From assembly GCA_000435715.1 (NCBI GenBank), contig FR882598.1:60123-77784 (forward strand): a stretch of 17,662 bases of DNA. The letters run 5' to 3'. Position numbers and translations under genes: made by a program. Below are positions 1 through 6,037 of the stretch, piece after piece. The DNA is from Firmicutes bacterium CAG:145 (lineage in GTDB: Bacteria; Bacillota; Clostridia; Peptostreptococcales; Anaerovoracaceae). Every line of letters starts with the position of its first letter. The stretch's first letter is position 1. The notes under the pieces were generated by a model. The model made no database searches, had not been told where the DNA came from, and saw nothing but the letters and a program-made list of their open reading frames with translations.

Positions 1-84
1 CGTAAATTGCCGGCTCTGCTGTTGCAAATCGCTGGCTTTGCTGCCTCAGAGCAGCATGCTGTATTTTTTTAGCCCTTTGTACTG

Positions 85-222
85 ATTCTACAGCATTTTA
101 GGAAGAAAAACAGCCTAAATGACGGTGCAGAGGCGTATATGCTGTAATTCTGATTTATTATTGCGATTCTACAACCATTTTAACAAATTCTGTTGTAGAA
201 TTTACGCTTTTCTCTGTAGAAT
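85..222. repeat. Four copies of the 8-mer TGTAGAAT
   Basis: The 8-mer ATTCTACA/TGTAGAAT occurs at 85-92 and 166-173 in one orientation and at 194-201 and 215-222 in the other. A perfect 10-bp palindrome CAGCATGCTG (52-61) and a related hairpin ACAGC-atgc-GCTGT followed by five T (223-240) lie alongside. The copies could be remnants of an interspersed repeat or half-sites for a regulator. I see no known family. The rest of 1-373 shows nothing else I can name beyond the doubtful small ORF. Confidence 0.35.
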
Positions 223-331
223 ACAGCATGCGCTGTTTTTCACCGCAATAAGCCCGGCAGCGGCGGTTCAATGAACCCTTCCTCTCGGCGGTAGCACTCG
301 GCAACGCCGCAATCATGATCGATGGGTTCAT
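158..331 (-). CDS. Doubtful 57-aa hypothetical ORF
   Basis: An open frame runs from ATG (331) to TAA (158) and begins MNPSIMIAALPSATAERKGS. A GAGGAAG sequence sits about 9 nt upstream, which is acceptable spacing for a Shine-Dalgarno site. The same stretch also holds TATAAT directly before the ATG, so it could equally be a -10 box. The product has no recognisable domain or membrane span. Its 3' half overlaps the TGTAGAAT repeats, which argues for a repeat element rather than a gene. A 9-bp inverted repeat, AATGAACCC/GGGTTCATT, covers its 5' end (270-278 and 324-332). I list it only because it is the one readable frame in this gap. Confidence 0.2.
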   Translation of the reverse strand: MNPSIMIAALPSATAERKGSLNRRCRAYCGEKQRMLYSTEKSVNSTTEFVKMVVESQ

Positions 332-388
332 TATACCACACTTCCTCTTCTATTAAAATAAGCGGATATAAGTTTGAAGGTTAAAGCC

Positions 389-1174
389 ATGGAAAATAAA
401 TTATTACTGAACTTAATAGAGGACAGATTCGAAAGATTTCAAAAGACATACAGCATAGTTACTACTGATTTTCTCGACTTATCACAACAATCTTGCGCCG
501 GTCCGTTTTTAAAGACTCATCGGGCGGAAGGCGTATTTTTGTATGGCGGATATGAAGACGCTGACAGAAGGCAGATCGTATTTGTCCCCGACTACCTCGG
601 CATAGAGTCTGAAGATCAGCTTACGACATATTTCAGAGAAAATGTGCAGGACTGCCCGATGGTAGTGCTGGATGTGACTGCAGGCAGGAAGGACGCAGAG
701 CTTGGACATTCGGATTATCTGGGGTCTCTGCTGGCTCTTGGTATAAGGCGGGAGAAGACAGGCGATATAATCGTCCGTCCCGGCGGCGCTCAGATACTGG
801 TGAACAGAGAGATAGCGCCTTACTTGGCTGAAAATTACAGCAAAGCGGGGAGGATATCTCTGAAAACTCAGATACTTCCCATATCTGAGCTGAAAGAGCA
901 GAGGGCTGAGACTAAAGTCATGAGACTGCCCGTATCTTCTGCAAGACTTGACAACATAATTTCGGCCGTGTTCGGCATATCCAGAAAATCGGCGTCAGAA
1001 GCTATAAACAGAGGTATAGTATTTGTAAATGACATGGAAATGAAGAAACCTGATCACTTCTTAAAGGGCGGCGAAAAGATAGTGCTCAGAGGCAAGGGGA
1101 AGGCCATATATAAGGGGAGCTTTGGAACTTCCCGCAAGGGAAAAATATATGCCGAGTTTGACAGATATATTTGA
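389..1174 (+). CDS. ylmH: S4-domain RNA-binding protein, YlmH family
   Basis: This is a 261-aa protein of the YlmH family: an N-terminal alpha/beta region followed by a C-terminal S4 RNA-binding domain at about residues 175-240 (SARLDNIISAVFGISRKSAS, then a loop with FVNDMEMKKPDHFLKGGEKI). Known relatives bind tRNA or rRNA; YlmH acts in rescue of stalled ribosomal complexes in Bacillus and is often encoded near cell-division genes. I see no division genes here. The ATG at 389 is preferred over the upstream TTG at 374 because GAAGG (376-380) lies 8 nt before it. Its 3' end closely precedes moaA, so the two are probably co-transcribed. Length matches the family's usual 250-260 residues. Confidence 0.85.
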   Translation: MENKLLLNLIEDRFERFQKTYSIVTTDFLDLSQQSCAGPFLKTHRAEGVFLYGGYEDADRRQIVFVPDYLGIESEDQLTTYFRENVQDCPMVVLDVTAGRKDAELGHSDYLGSLLALGIRREKTGDIIVRPGGAQILVNREIAPYLAENYSKAGRISLKTQILPISELKEQRAETKVMRLPVSSARLDNIISAVFGISRKSASEAINRGIVFVNDMEMKKPDHFLKGGEKIVLRGKGKAIYKGSFGTSRKGKIYAEFDRYI

Positions 1175-1202
1175 GGGGCAGGCTTCCCGAAAGGAACTGA
1201 TG

Positions 1203-2267
1203 ATGAGAGACCGACATGGCAGACTTATAAATTATATGAGGATCTCAGTGACCGATAAGTGTAATCTCAGGTGCAGATACTGTATGCCAGAAGGTGCGTC
1301 AGATATATCTTCGGCAGCGCATTGCAGCTTCGATTCTGTGAATGATATATCCGGCGGCCAGATGCTTACTTTTGACGAGATACTCAGGATAGCCCAAGCT
1401 TCGGTGAAAGCGGGGATAAGCAGGATAAGACTCACCGGAGGAGAACCTCTGATAAGAAGAGATATCGTTTCGCTGATAGAAAATATCAAAGAGATTGATG
1501 GGATAGAGAGGATTGCGCTGACTACCAACGGTATCTTTCTTAAAGAGCAGCTGAAAGAACTTACGAGGGCTGGGCTTGATTCTGTGAGCATAAGTCTGGA
1601 CACAATAGAAAGAGACAAATACAAGGCGATGACAGGGATCGACGGCCTTCCGGCGGTGCTTTCTGCCATAGATGAGACGAAAAAGTACGAAGACCTCGAA
1701 GTGAAAATAAATTCTGTGATCATAAGAGGTTTTAACGACTCAGAGATATGTGATCTGGCGTTGCTGGCTGAGGTCAGGGACATATCCGTCAGATTCATAG
1801 AGTTGATGCCTATAGGCCCGGGAAAAGAGTATGAGGGCATGAGCAGGGAGGATGTGAAACAGCGCCTCGAATCGTTTCTATGTAAAAAGCTGATGTGGAG
1901 CCGGGAATCATGCGGCGCGTCCGGATGCGGCCCGGCCGAGTACTACAGGGTTTGCGGATTTGCCGGAAAGATAGGATTCATAAGCCCCATGTCTCACAAC
2001 TTTTGCAAAGACTGCAACAGAATAAGACTAACAGCCGACGGACGGCTGAGATTATGTCTTCAATATGAAGACGGCATAGATTTAAAGCCGGCGCTGCGAA
2101 GCGGCGCCGGCAGAGATGAGTTGACTGAGATCATAAAGAGAGAAGTTCTCAAAAAGCCTGAGGGGCATACTTTCGCAGAAGAGGCGGCATGCCAAAACTC
2201 TGCATCTGATCGCAGCCCTGACGGCAGATCCGGCAGCAAGAAAATCATGTCGCAGATAGGAGGGTGA
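1203..2267 (+). CDS. moaA: GTP 3',8-cyclase MoaA (radical SAM, molybdopterin synthesis)
   Basis: This is a 354-aa radical SAM enzyme that converts GTP to 3',8-cyclo-GTP, the first step of molybdenum cofactor synthesis. The N-terminal cluster motif CNLRCRYC gives C20, C24 and C27. The SAM-binding GGEP motif is at 79-82. The second [4Fe-4S] site is C268-x2-C271-x13-C285 (CKDCNRIRLTADGRLRLC). The chain ends in the family's hallmark Gly-Gly (SQIGG). The ATG at 1203 fits the conserved start (RDRHGR...) and has AAGGA 7 nt upstream. An in-frame ATG at 1149, overlapping ylmH, also has a fair ribosome site and cannot be excluded. A loop after the first cluster (about residues 32-50) and the stretch before the C terminus are longer or less conserved than usual. 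No other mo genes are in view. Confidence 0.93.
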   Translation: MRDRHGRLINYMRISVTDKCNLRCRYCMPEGASDISSAAHCSFDSVNDISGGQMLTFDEILRIAQASVKAGISRIRLTGGEPLIRRDIVSLIENIKEIDGIERIALTTNGIFLKEQLKELTRAGLDSVSISLDTIERDKYKAMTGIDGLPAVLSAIDETKKYEDLEVKINSVIIRGFNDSEICDLALLAEVRDISVRFIELMPIGPGKEYEGMSREDVKQRLESFLCKKLMWSRESCGASGCGPAEYYRVCGFAGKIGFISPMSHNFCKDCNRIRLTADGRLRLCLQYEDGIDLKPALRSGAGRDELTEIIKREVLKKPEGHTFAEEAACQNSASDRSPDGRSGSKKIMSQIGG

Positions 2268-2312
2268 TGTCTTTTCGGAAAAATCCGAACTAAGACTCAC
2301 CCTTTATATTTT
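2261..2312. terminator. Shared hairpin at the convergent moaA and adh stops
   Basis: The arms AGGGTGA, GTCTT and TTCGGA (2261-2279) pair with TCCGAA, AAGAC and TCACCCT (2284-2303) around an AAAA loop, with only a 1-nt and a 2-nt bulge. On the plus strand a T-rich tail (TTATATTTTT) follows. The moaA TGA (2265-2267) lies in the left arm and the adh TAG (2290-2292) in the right arm, so one structure probably ends both transcripts. The tail is good for plus-strand termination and poor for the minus strand. Confidence 0.7.
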
Positions 2313-3516
2313 TCAGAACTTCTCTGAAATCCTTCTCTCCCCAGATCTGAGGAACCGGATAGACGGGATTTGCTTCTTTAATCGCCCACTTTATGATCTG
2401 AGGAATATCCTCTTCTCTTATCATATCCAAGTTGCCCGGGATACCGGTATTCTCTTTCAGATGGTCGATCCAGCGGATGAAGACGTCGGCCTTTTCCCGG
2501 TCGCAGGAACCTGAAAGCCCGCATATATCTGCAAGGCGGGAGAGCTTCGGCTCCACTGAAGCGCCGAAATATCTCATGACGTGAGGCAATATCACAGCCA
2601 TGGCCAGCCCGTGAGGAACGCCGTATAGGCCTCCAAGGGTATGTCCTATGGCATGCACATATCCGACGCATCCCCGCGTAAAGGCTCTTCCCGCAAGGAA
2701 AGCAGCTTCCTGCATATTCTGGCGGGCGTTCATATCGCCGCCGTCTTTATATGCGGCATATAAGTTATCGTAGATCAGCTTTACGGCTTTTTCTGCATAA
2801 TCGTTCTCAAGCCGGCTGTTGTAAGTCCCGTTGGTGTAACATTCCACCGCATGGCATAAGGCGTCGAAGCCCGTAGCGGCAGTAATCTGAGGAGAAAGTC
2901 CTCTCGTAAGCGCGGGATCCAATACGGCGACTTCTGGCATTAAACAAAGATCGTTTATCGATGCTTTATGATGAGTCGAATCCTCTGTTATGACGGCGGC
3001 TATGGTGGTCTCCGAACCTGTTCCGGCAGTAGTAGGTACGGCGAAAACAGGAGGAGTCTTTTTTCGCACTTTAAACAGACCCTGAAGCTGTCTCACCGTT
3101 TTTCCCGGTCTGGACGCCATGGCGGCGATCCCCTTGGCACAGTCCATTGGAGAACCGCCTCCGAAAGCGATTATAGCCTGACAGTCATTGTCATTGTAAA
3201 TCCTGACGCCGGCCTCTACGTCCTTATCTGTGGGATTAGGGTGCGAACCGTCGTAGATTACGTAAGAGGGACCCAGTTCATCCATCACTTTGAGCATATC
3301 ATCTAAGAGGCCATGTCTTCTAACGTTCTGTCCGGTAACGATGAGGGCCTTCTCGAAGCCTTTTTCTCTTATGAGAGCCGGAAGCTGTACAGAGGAACCT
3401 TCGCCTCTGAGAACTTCCGGAGTCCTCCACGGAAGCAGGAACATCCCTGCTTTTAAAAATCCCTGGCATATCCTGCAGAGATATTTACCGGCAGGATTAT
3501 CGTATTTTAATTCCAT
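2290..3516 (-). CDS. Iron-containing alcohol dehydrogenase (group III)
   Basis: This is a 408-aa NAD(P)-dependent alcohol dehydrogenase of the iron-dependent (FucO/AdhB-like) family, a cytosolic enzyme interconverting aldehydes or ketones and alcohols. The nucleotide-binding GGGSPMD motif is at 119-125. By alignment with FucO, metal ligands are D218 and H222 (GFDALCHAVECY), H288 and H302, with H292 as the conserved third histidine (HAIGHTLGGLYGVPH). The start at 3516 is chosen because AAAGGAG lies 6 nt upstream; the longer frame from 3549 has no such site. Substrate cannot be read from sequence; butanol/ethanol-type fermentation or diol metabolism are possible. It is transcribed convergently to moaA from its own promoter. 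Confidence 0.9.
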   Translation of the reverse strand: MELKYDNPAGKYLCRICQGFLKAGMFLLPWRTPEVLRGEGSSVQLPALIREKGFEKALIVTGQNVRRHGLLDDMLKVMDELGPSYVIYDGSHPNPTDKDVEAGVRIYNDNDCQAIIAFGGGSPMDCAKGIAAMASRPGKTVRQLQGLFKVRKKTPPVFAVPTTAGTGSETTIAAVITEDSTHHKASINDLCLMPEVAVLDPALTRGLSPQITAATGFDALCHAVECYTNGTYNSRLENDYAEKAVKLIYDNLYAAYKDGGDMNARQNMQEAAFLAGRAFTRGCVGYVHAIGHTLGGLYGVPHGLAMAVILPHVMRYFGASVEPKLSRLADICGLSGSCDREKADVFIRWIDHLKENTGIPGNLDMIREEDIPQIIKWAIKEANPVYPVPQIWGEKDFREVLKNIKGES

Positions 3517-3536
3517 TTTGATCTCCTTTGCTTTAG

Positions 3537-3565
3537 AGTTTATCAACATGCAGGTCTAAAGTCAA
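3537..3565 (-). promoter_or_regulatory. Predicted sigma-A promoter for the alcohol dehydrogenase
   Basis: On the minus strand TTGACT (3565-3560) and TAAACT (3542-3537) are separated by exactly 17 nt and lie just upstream of the adh ribosome site. The -35 matches 5 of 6 consensus positions and the -10 matches 4 of 6. Confidence 0.5.
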
Positions 3566-3650
3566 TGGTTCAGAGAAAGCCTGATAAATAAAAAAGCGAG
3601 GCGTAAAAAAGAGGATCAGGAGAGGGGGGATAATGAGGCAGAACATATAT

Positions 3651-3680
3651 AAAACGAGATAAGGATCCTTATCTCGTTTT
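3651..3680. terminator. Perfect 30-nt palindrome, bidirectional terminator
   Basis: AAAACGAGATAAGGA is followed directly by its exact reverse complement (3651-3665 and 3666-3680). This gives a strong stem flanked by A and T runs on both strands. On the minus strand it lies at the end of the XRE/small-peptide operon and is followed by TTTTATATAT. It likely terminates that operon and insulates adh. Confidence 0.8.
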
Positions 3681-3788
3681 AGTCCTATCTCTTAAGAGCC
3701 GGTTCCCAGGGCAAAGCCCGAGGAACAAACAGCCGCCGGCTATGCCGGCGATTGTGATTACAGTATTCAGCAGATAAAAGAATGTCAT
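3669..3788 (-). CDS. 39-aa predicted membrane peptide coupled to the XRE gene
   Basis: This short frame begins MTFFYLLNTVITIAGIAGGC and ends with a basic tail (about residues 30-39, NRLLRDRTKTR). Residues 4-26 form one hydrophobic span with a Gly/Ala-rich middle. Its ATG (3788-3786) overlaps the TGA of the upstream XRE gene (3787-3785) in the ATGA arrangement typical of translational coupling. Its stop falls inside the palindromic terminator, so the operon ends neatly with it. I recognise no family. The basic C terminus predicts an N-out/C-in topology. It could be a small inhibitor or partner of the regulator, a toxin or holin-like peptide, or a chance frame. The overlap and membrane span favour a real gene. 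Confidence 0.5.
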   Translation of the reverse strand: MTFFYLLNTVITIAGIAGGCLFLGLCPGNRLLRDRTKTR

Positions 3789-4090
3789 TTTTTCCTCTTG
3801 CTGAGAACATATCTTTTAAATTCTTCTATTTCTTCAAGCTCTTCTTCAGTCCATTCTGCGTCATCGTGGTGGGCGGCTATGGTGTTTATCTGATTATCAC
3901 ACGTTCCGTTCATCAGATAATCCAACGTCACGCCAAAGAAGTCGGCAATTTTTTGAAGCTTATCTTGCTTCGGCTTGCTCCTGCCGGTCTTCCAGTCAGA
4001 AAAGGTAGATTTAGTAATGCCTGTAGCCTTTGCAACATCCGAGTCTTTCAATTTTTTATCATCCCTGAGCCTGCAATAAATGTCATACAT
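3785..4090 (-). CDS. XRE-family HTH transcriptional repressor
   Basis: This 101-aa protein has a Cro/C1-type helix-turn-helix at about residues 8-62 (DVAKATGITKSTFSDWKTGR, then KLQKIADFFGVTLDYLMNG). An acidic helical tail with EEELEEIEEFKRYVL (about 82-95) follows, likely for dimerisation. It has the size and layout of small phage or mobile-element repressors. AGGAG lies 7 nt before the ATG. It is divergent from the phage-tail-like genes, and a 10-bp inverted repeat occupies the gap between them, suggesting autoregulation. Downstream it overlaps the 39-aa membrane peptide. The target is unknown. Confidence 0.85.
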   Translation of the reverse strand: MYDIYCRLRDDKKLKDSDVAKATGITKSTFSDWKTGRSKPKQDKLQKIADFFGVTLDYLMNGTCDNQINTIAAHHDDAEWTEEELEEIEEFKRYVLSKRKK

Positions 4091-4129
4091 ATATATTCTC
4101 CTATGTTCTCTGTTGTATCCTCCATAAAA

Positions 4130-4183
4130 TTCGGAAATCCGTATAAAAACTTAGCTGCAGATAAATTTTACCTGATTTCCGAA
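4130..4183. promoter_or_regulatory. Inverted repeat in the XRE divergent region, candidate operator
   Basis: TTCGGAAATC (4130-4139) and its exact reverse complement GATTTCCGAA (4174-4183) lie 34 nt apart, upstream of the XRE start. Each arm also contains a small palindrome, TTC-S-GAA. Two similar sites in the divergent gap are what a self-regulating phage-type repressor would use. I could not fix firm promoter boxes here. Confidence 0.45.
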
Positions 4184-4225
4184 CCAAATGCAATAAGATT
4201 TTATAGAGTGGGAGTAGATATAACT

Positions 4226-4618
4226 TTGGAAAGAAAACTTATTACATTGCTTACGAAAATCATAGAAAAAACGGGATCAATGAAAGATTATATAGTTGAG
4301 CAAGGAACAAAAGATATTTGGACGTATCGAAAGTGGAACAGCGGAATTGCGGAATGTTGGCGGTCATTTGTGTTATCAGATATGTCAATACAAAACGAGG
4401 GAGCGGTATACTGGTCTAATCATAGTGTTCCATTTCCTTCAAGTTTATTCACTGACTTACCCACTATAGAAGCGAACATCTTGGGAAATTGGATAGGTGG
4501 GGTAACGCCAAGCAATAATTCGATATCTTCTATACTTCGACTTTTTGTTTGGACTGCTGCTCAGCCTGAAAGGTCAGAGTTAACAGCGCATGTTCATGCG
4601 ATAGGAAGATGGAAGTAG
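4226..4618 (+). CDS. Phage tail-type C-terminal domain protein, probable remnant
   Basis: The frame carries a domain seen at the C-terminal end of tail or minor structural proteins of clostridial prophages: DYIVEQGTKDIWTYRKWNSG, a central WIGG-x-x-PS segment, and a terminal GRWK. In such phages this domain sits at the end of much longer proteins, so this is likely a truncated relic. The start is uncertain. The TTG at 4226 has GGGAG 11 nt upstream; an ATG at 4280 leaves almost nothing before the domain and has a weak site; the frame is open back to 3782, but that part runs across the XRE gene. It is AT-rich compared with the housekeeping genes and paralogous to the next gene. Confidence 0.5.
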   Translation: MERKLITLLTKIIEKTGSMKDYIVEQGTKDIWTYRKWNSGIAECWRSFVLSDMSIQNEGAVYWSNHSVPFPSSLFTDLPTIEANILGNWIGGVTPSNNSISSILRLFVWTAAQPERSELTAHVHAIGRWK

Positions 4619-4670
4619 CGTAATTGCTAACAGTCAATAGCTTTATTTAAAGAAAGAGAGGAAGAAGAAT

Positions 4671-5042
4671 ATGAACGAGAAATATTTAAATAGTACCGCA
4701 GAAGATTATGTAATCGAAACGCATGTGAATAGCGGATGGGCATATAAAAAATGGTTTGCCGGAGAATCTGAGGCATGGGGAAGTTTTACTATAAAACCGA
4801 CATATACCAGTATAGAGGGGTCTGTGCGATATTACAATGTGAGTGTGGCTTTACCCAAAGGCGTATTTATTTCAACACCGGTGGTTATAGCAACACCGAA
4901 ATTTAATTGGATAGGTGGATTTGTGCCGTCTAAAAGTGTGTCTAAAGATTATATAACCGGATACATATGGGCATTTGAAGAAAGAGCTTTGCTGAATGAA
5001 AATATTGAGATATATTTCTTAGTTAAGGGAACATGGAAATAG
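4671..5042 (+). CDS. Phage tail-type C-terminal domain protein, second paralogue
   Basis: This 123-aa protein aligns along its length with the preceding frame. Shared positions include EDYV/KDYI, W-x-Y-x-KW-x-x-G-x-x-E-x-W-x-SF, a central WIGG-x-x-PS, and the terminal G-x-WK. It has its own good ribosome site (GAGAGGAAGAAGA just before ATG) and a complete start, so it appears intact as a small protein rather than only a truncation. Sequence identity to its neighbour is modest, implying an old duplication or two different tail genes. No signal peptide or membrane span is visible. Receptor- or surface-binding is a guess from the tail context; the present role is unknown. Confidence 0.6.
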   Translation: MNEKYLNSTAEDYVIETHVNSGWAYKKWFAGESEAWGSFTIKPTYTSIEGSVRYYNVSVALPKGVFISTPVVIATPKFNWIGGFVPSKSVSKDYITGYIWAFEERALLNENIEIYFLVKGTWK

Positions 5043-5106
5043 TATGCCAAAGAGAAAAGGTAAGAAATGATTTGGCATTAAAAGCCTATGCACATAGATA
5101 ATTTAA

Positions 5107-5193
5107 CAAACGCCGGAAGTATCCCTCCTTGTAGGCGGTAGTTCGCAATCCCCTTTTGCTAAACCTTGATTAAAGAAAAGCTTTCGGCGTTTG
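5107..5193. repeat. 13-bp imperfect inverted repeat enclosing 61 nt
   Basis: CAAACGCCGGAAG (5107-5119) pairs with CTTTCGGCGTTTG (5181-5193) at 12 of 13 positions. The minus strand of the enclosed part contains AAGGAGGGATAC, resembling a ribosome site with no reading frame after it. It could be a folded leader RNA or the end of a small element. Confidence 0.4.
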
Positions 5194-5403
5194 CTGCAAC
5201 GCTGCGCTTCTTGGGCCTATGGCCTAAGCTGTCCGTTCTGCCTTGCTGCTTGCTTCACTTCATCAAAGATGGGGAGAGATTGCAGGGAGCTACGCCCAGA
5301 TTTTATTTTTTCATCCGAGTCTGCGGCATAAAATAAAGACGATGTCGCTGCGCTATGACTTTGCCATGAAAGTCTCGGCTTTCTCAAAAATTGGAGTACT
5401 TAC

Positions 5404-5539
5404 GGGAATTTTTGATGGCGCATTCTCGGTAAAACGAATTTCAAGGCGGTTTGCGGGAATTATCAGAGAAAAAATCCACAAAAAAAGGCTAAAAGATGAC
5501 CTCAGACTCTGTAATACAGTCAAAAATTCCCGCAAAACC
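5404..5539. repeat. Nested inverted repeats sharing GGGAATT
   Basis: GGGAATTTTTGA (5404-5415) is the perfect reverse complement of 5520-5531. A second copy of the core, GGTTTGCGGGAATT (5448-5461), pairs nearly perfectly with AATTCCCGCAAAACC (5525-5539). The right arm can therefore pair with either of two left arms. Confidence 0.5.
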
Positions 5540-5670
5540 TATGTAATCCAAGAAATCCGAGACTTGACAAGAAAAAATTCTCGGAAAGAAGCAAAAAAGA
5601 TTAGGTACCGGGAATGACAGCGTACCTGAACATTCTCTATTAATCTTATAAAGACTCTGCAGTCTCCGAC

Positions 5671-5799
5671 TTAGCTTTGAAATTTCACTATTGCAATTAT
5701 ATTTATAACTGCTATAATGAGATTGATAACCGCTGTTATAAGATTTAACTTTTTGTCTGTTGTTTCATCTTTTCGGCGGTTTTTCTTTTGCTTGCTCAT
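5671..5799 (-). CDS. 42-aa hydrophobic peptide, candidate type I toxin
   Basis: The frame reads from ATG (5799) to TAA (5671). A strongly basic N terminus (MSKQKKNRRKDETTDKK) is followed by one hydrophobic span at about residues 18-38 with an I/V/N/A pattern (LNLITAVINLIIAVINIIAI). Such short cationic-plus-hydrophobic peptides are typical of membrane-acting type I toxins and similar clostridial micro-proteins; I do not recognise a named family. GGAAAG lies about 9 nt before the ATG. TGTTGG/TATATT boxes 17 nt apart (5859-5831, minus) may form its promoter, giving a roughly 25-nt leader. A weak stem (AGACT/AGTCT, 5652-5665) with TTTAT after it lies downstream. The opposite strand carries a promoter and a terminator bracketing its 5' part, which strengthens the toxin reading. 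Confidence 0.5.
   Translation of the reverse strand: MSKQKKNRRKDETTDKKLNLITAVINLIIAVINIIAIVKFQS
5691..5718 (+). promoter_or_regulatory. Predicted promoter of an antisense RNA
   Basis: TTGCAA (5691-5696) and a perfect TATAAT (5713-5718) are 16 nt apart. Transcription would start near 5725, inside the small hydrophobic gene and antisense to it. Confidence 0.45.
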
Positions 5800-5903
5800 C
5801 GTTACCGACTTTCCTTTTTTGCGATTATGTAATATAACAGATTTCGTGGGTTACCAACACTTTTTTAAAAATGCCAGGCAACAAAAAAGTTGCCTGATTT
5901 TTT
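5725..5903 (+). ncRNA. Predicted antisense RNA opposing the 42-aa peptide gene
   Basis: The span between a predicted plus-strand promoter and a clear plus-strand terminator has no convincing plus-strand gene. An RNA of about 180 nt from here would be fully complementary to about the first 75 nt of the peptide gene, its ribosome site and its predicted transcription start. That is the arrangement of a cis-encoded type I antitoxin RNA. The ends are inferred from the promoter and terminator only. Confidence 0.4.
5875..5903 (+). terminator. Rho-independent terminator
   Basis: CAGGCAAC (5875-5882) and GTTGCCTG (5889-5896) form a perfect 8-bp stem with an AAAAAA loop, followed by A and six T (5898-5903). 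It points along the plus strand, where no protein gene needs it, which supports the antisense RNA. Confidence 0.75.
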
Positions 5904-5970
5904 GCCTGATTATAAAGGAAAACTGAGGAAAAAAGAGGAGTTTTAAAACATAAAATAAACGCAAAACGCC

Positions 5971-6010
5971 AAAAGAAAAACCCTTGAGAATGTTGAAATT
6001 ACAAGGGTTT
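5971..6010 (-). terminator. Minus-strand stem-loop with T tract
   Basis: AAACCCTTG (5978-5986) and CAAGGGTTT (6002-6010) form a perfect 9-bp stem with a 15-nt loop. On the minus strand the stem runs into TTTTTCTTTT. It lies just downstream of the tRNA-derived repeat, so it may be the old tRNA or mobile-element terminator. Confidence 0.5.
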
Positions 6011-6015
6011 GAAGG

Positions 6016-6037
6016 TGGTGCATCTTCAGGGGTTCGA
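6016..6037. repeat. Duplicated tRNA-Lys 3' end, candidate attachment-site scar
   Basis: These 22 bases are identical to 6213-6234, the CCA, acceptor and T-arm end of tRNA-Lys. If the insert at 6038-6157 is removed, the match extends to 27 bases (joining ACCCT at 6158-6162). Duplication of a tRNA 3' end is the usual mark of tyrosine-recombinase integration. No integrase is present in the window. Confidence 0.65.

Larger units (their letters stand above)
5043..5670. other. Degenerate non-coding stretch of the island
   Basis: I see no convincing gene in these about 630 bases. An open frame at 5243-5617 starts with TTG, has no domain, and becomes a Lys/Arg-rich string in its second half; I treat it as chance. 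The stretch holds several inverted repeats, listed separately, plus AAGATTA/TAATCTT (5597-5603 and 5641-5647) enclosing AGGTAC...GTACCT. It is probably the decayed end of a mobile element. Confidence 0.5.

Noticed and set aside
3702..3750. Hairpins GTTCC...GGAAC and CGCCGGC-tat-GCCGGCG as an RNA element
   Set aside because: They lie inside the 39-aa peptide frame, where Gly/Ala codons (GGC, GCC) easily produce them; the coding explanation is simpler.
3782..4225. Upstream extension of the first tail-like frame
   Set aside because: The frame stays open but is antisense to the XRE gene and its promoter region, and has no ribosome site. Treated as a shadow.
5243..5617. 124-codon plus-strand open frame
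   Set aside because: It starts with TTG, has no ribosome site, crosses several inverted repeats and gives a Lys/Arg-rich sequence with no domain. More likely chance in a degenerate region.
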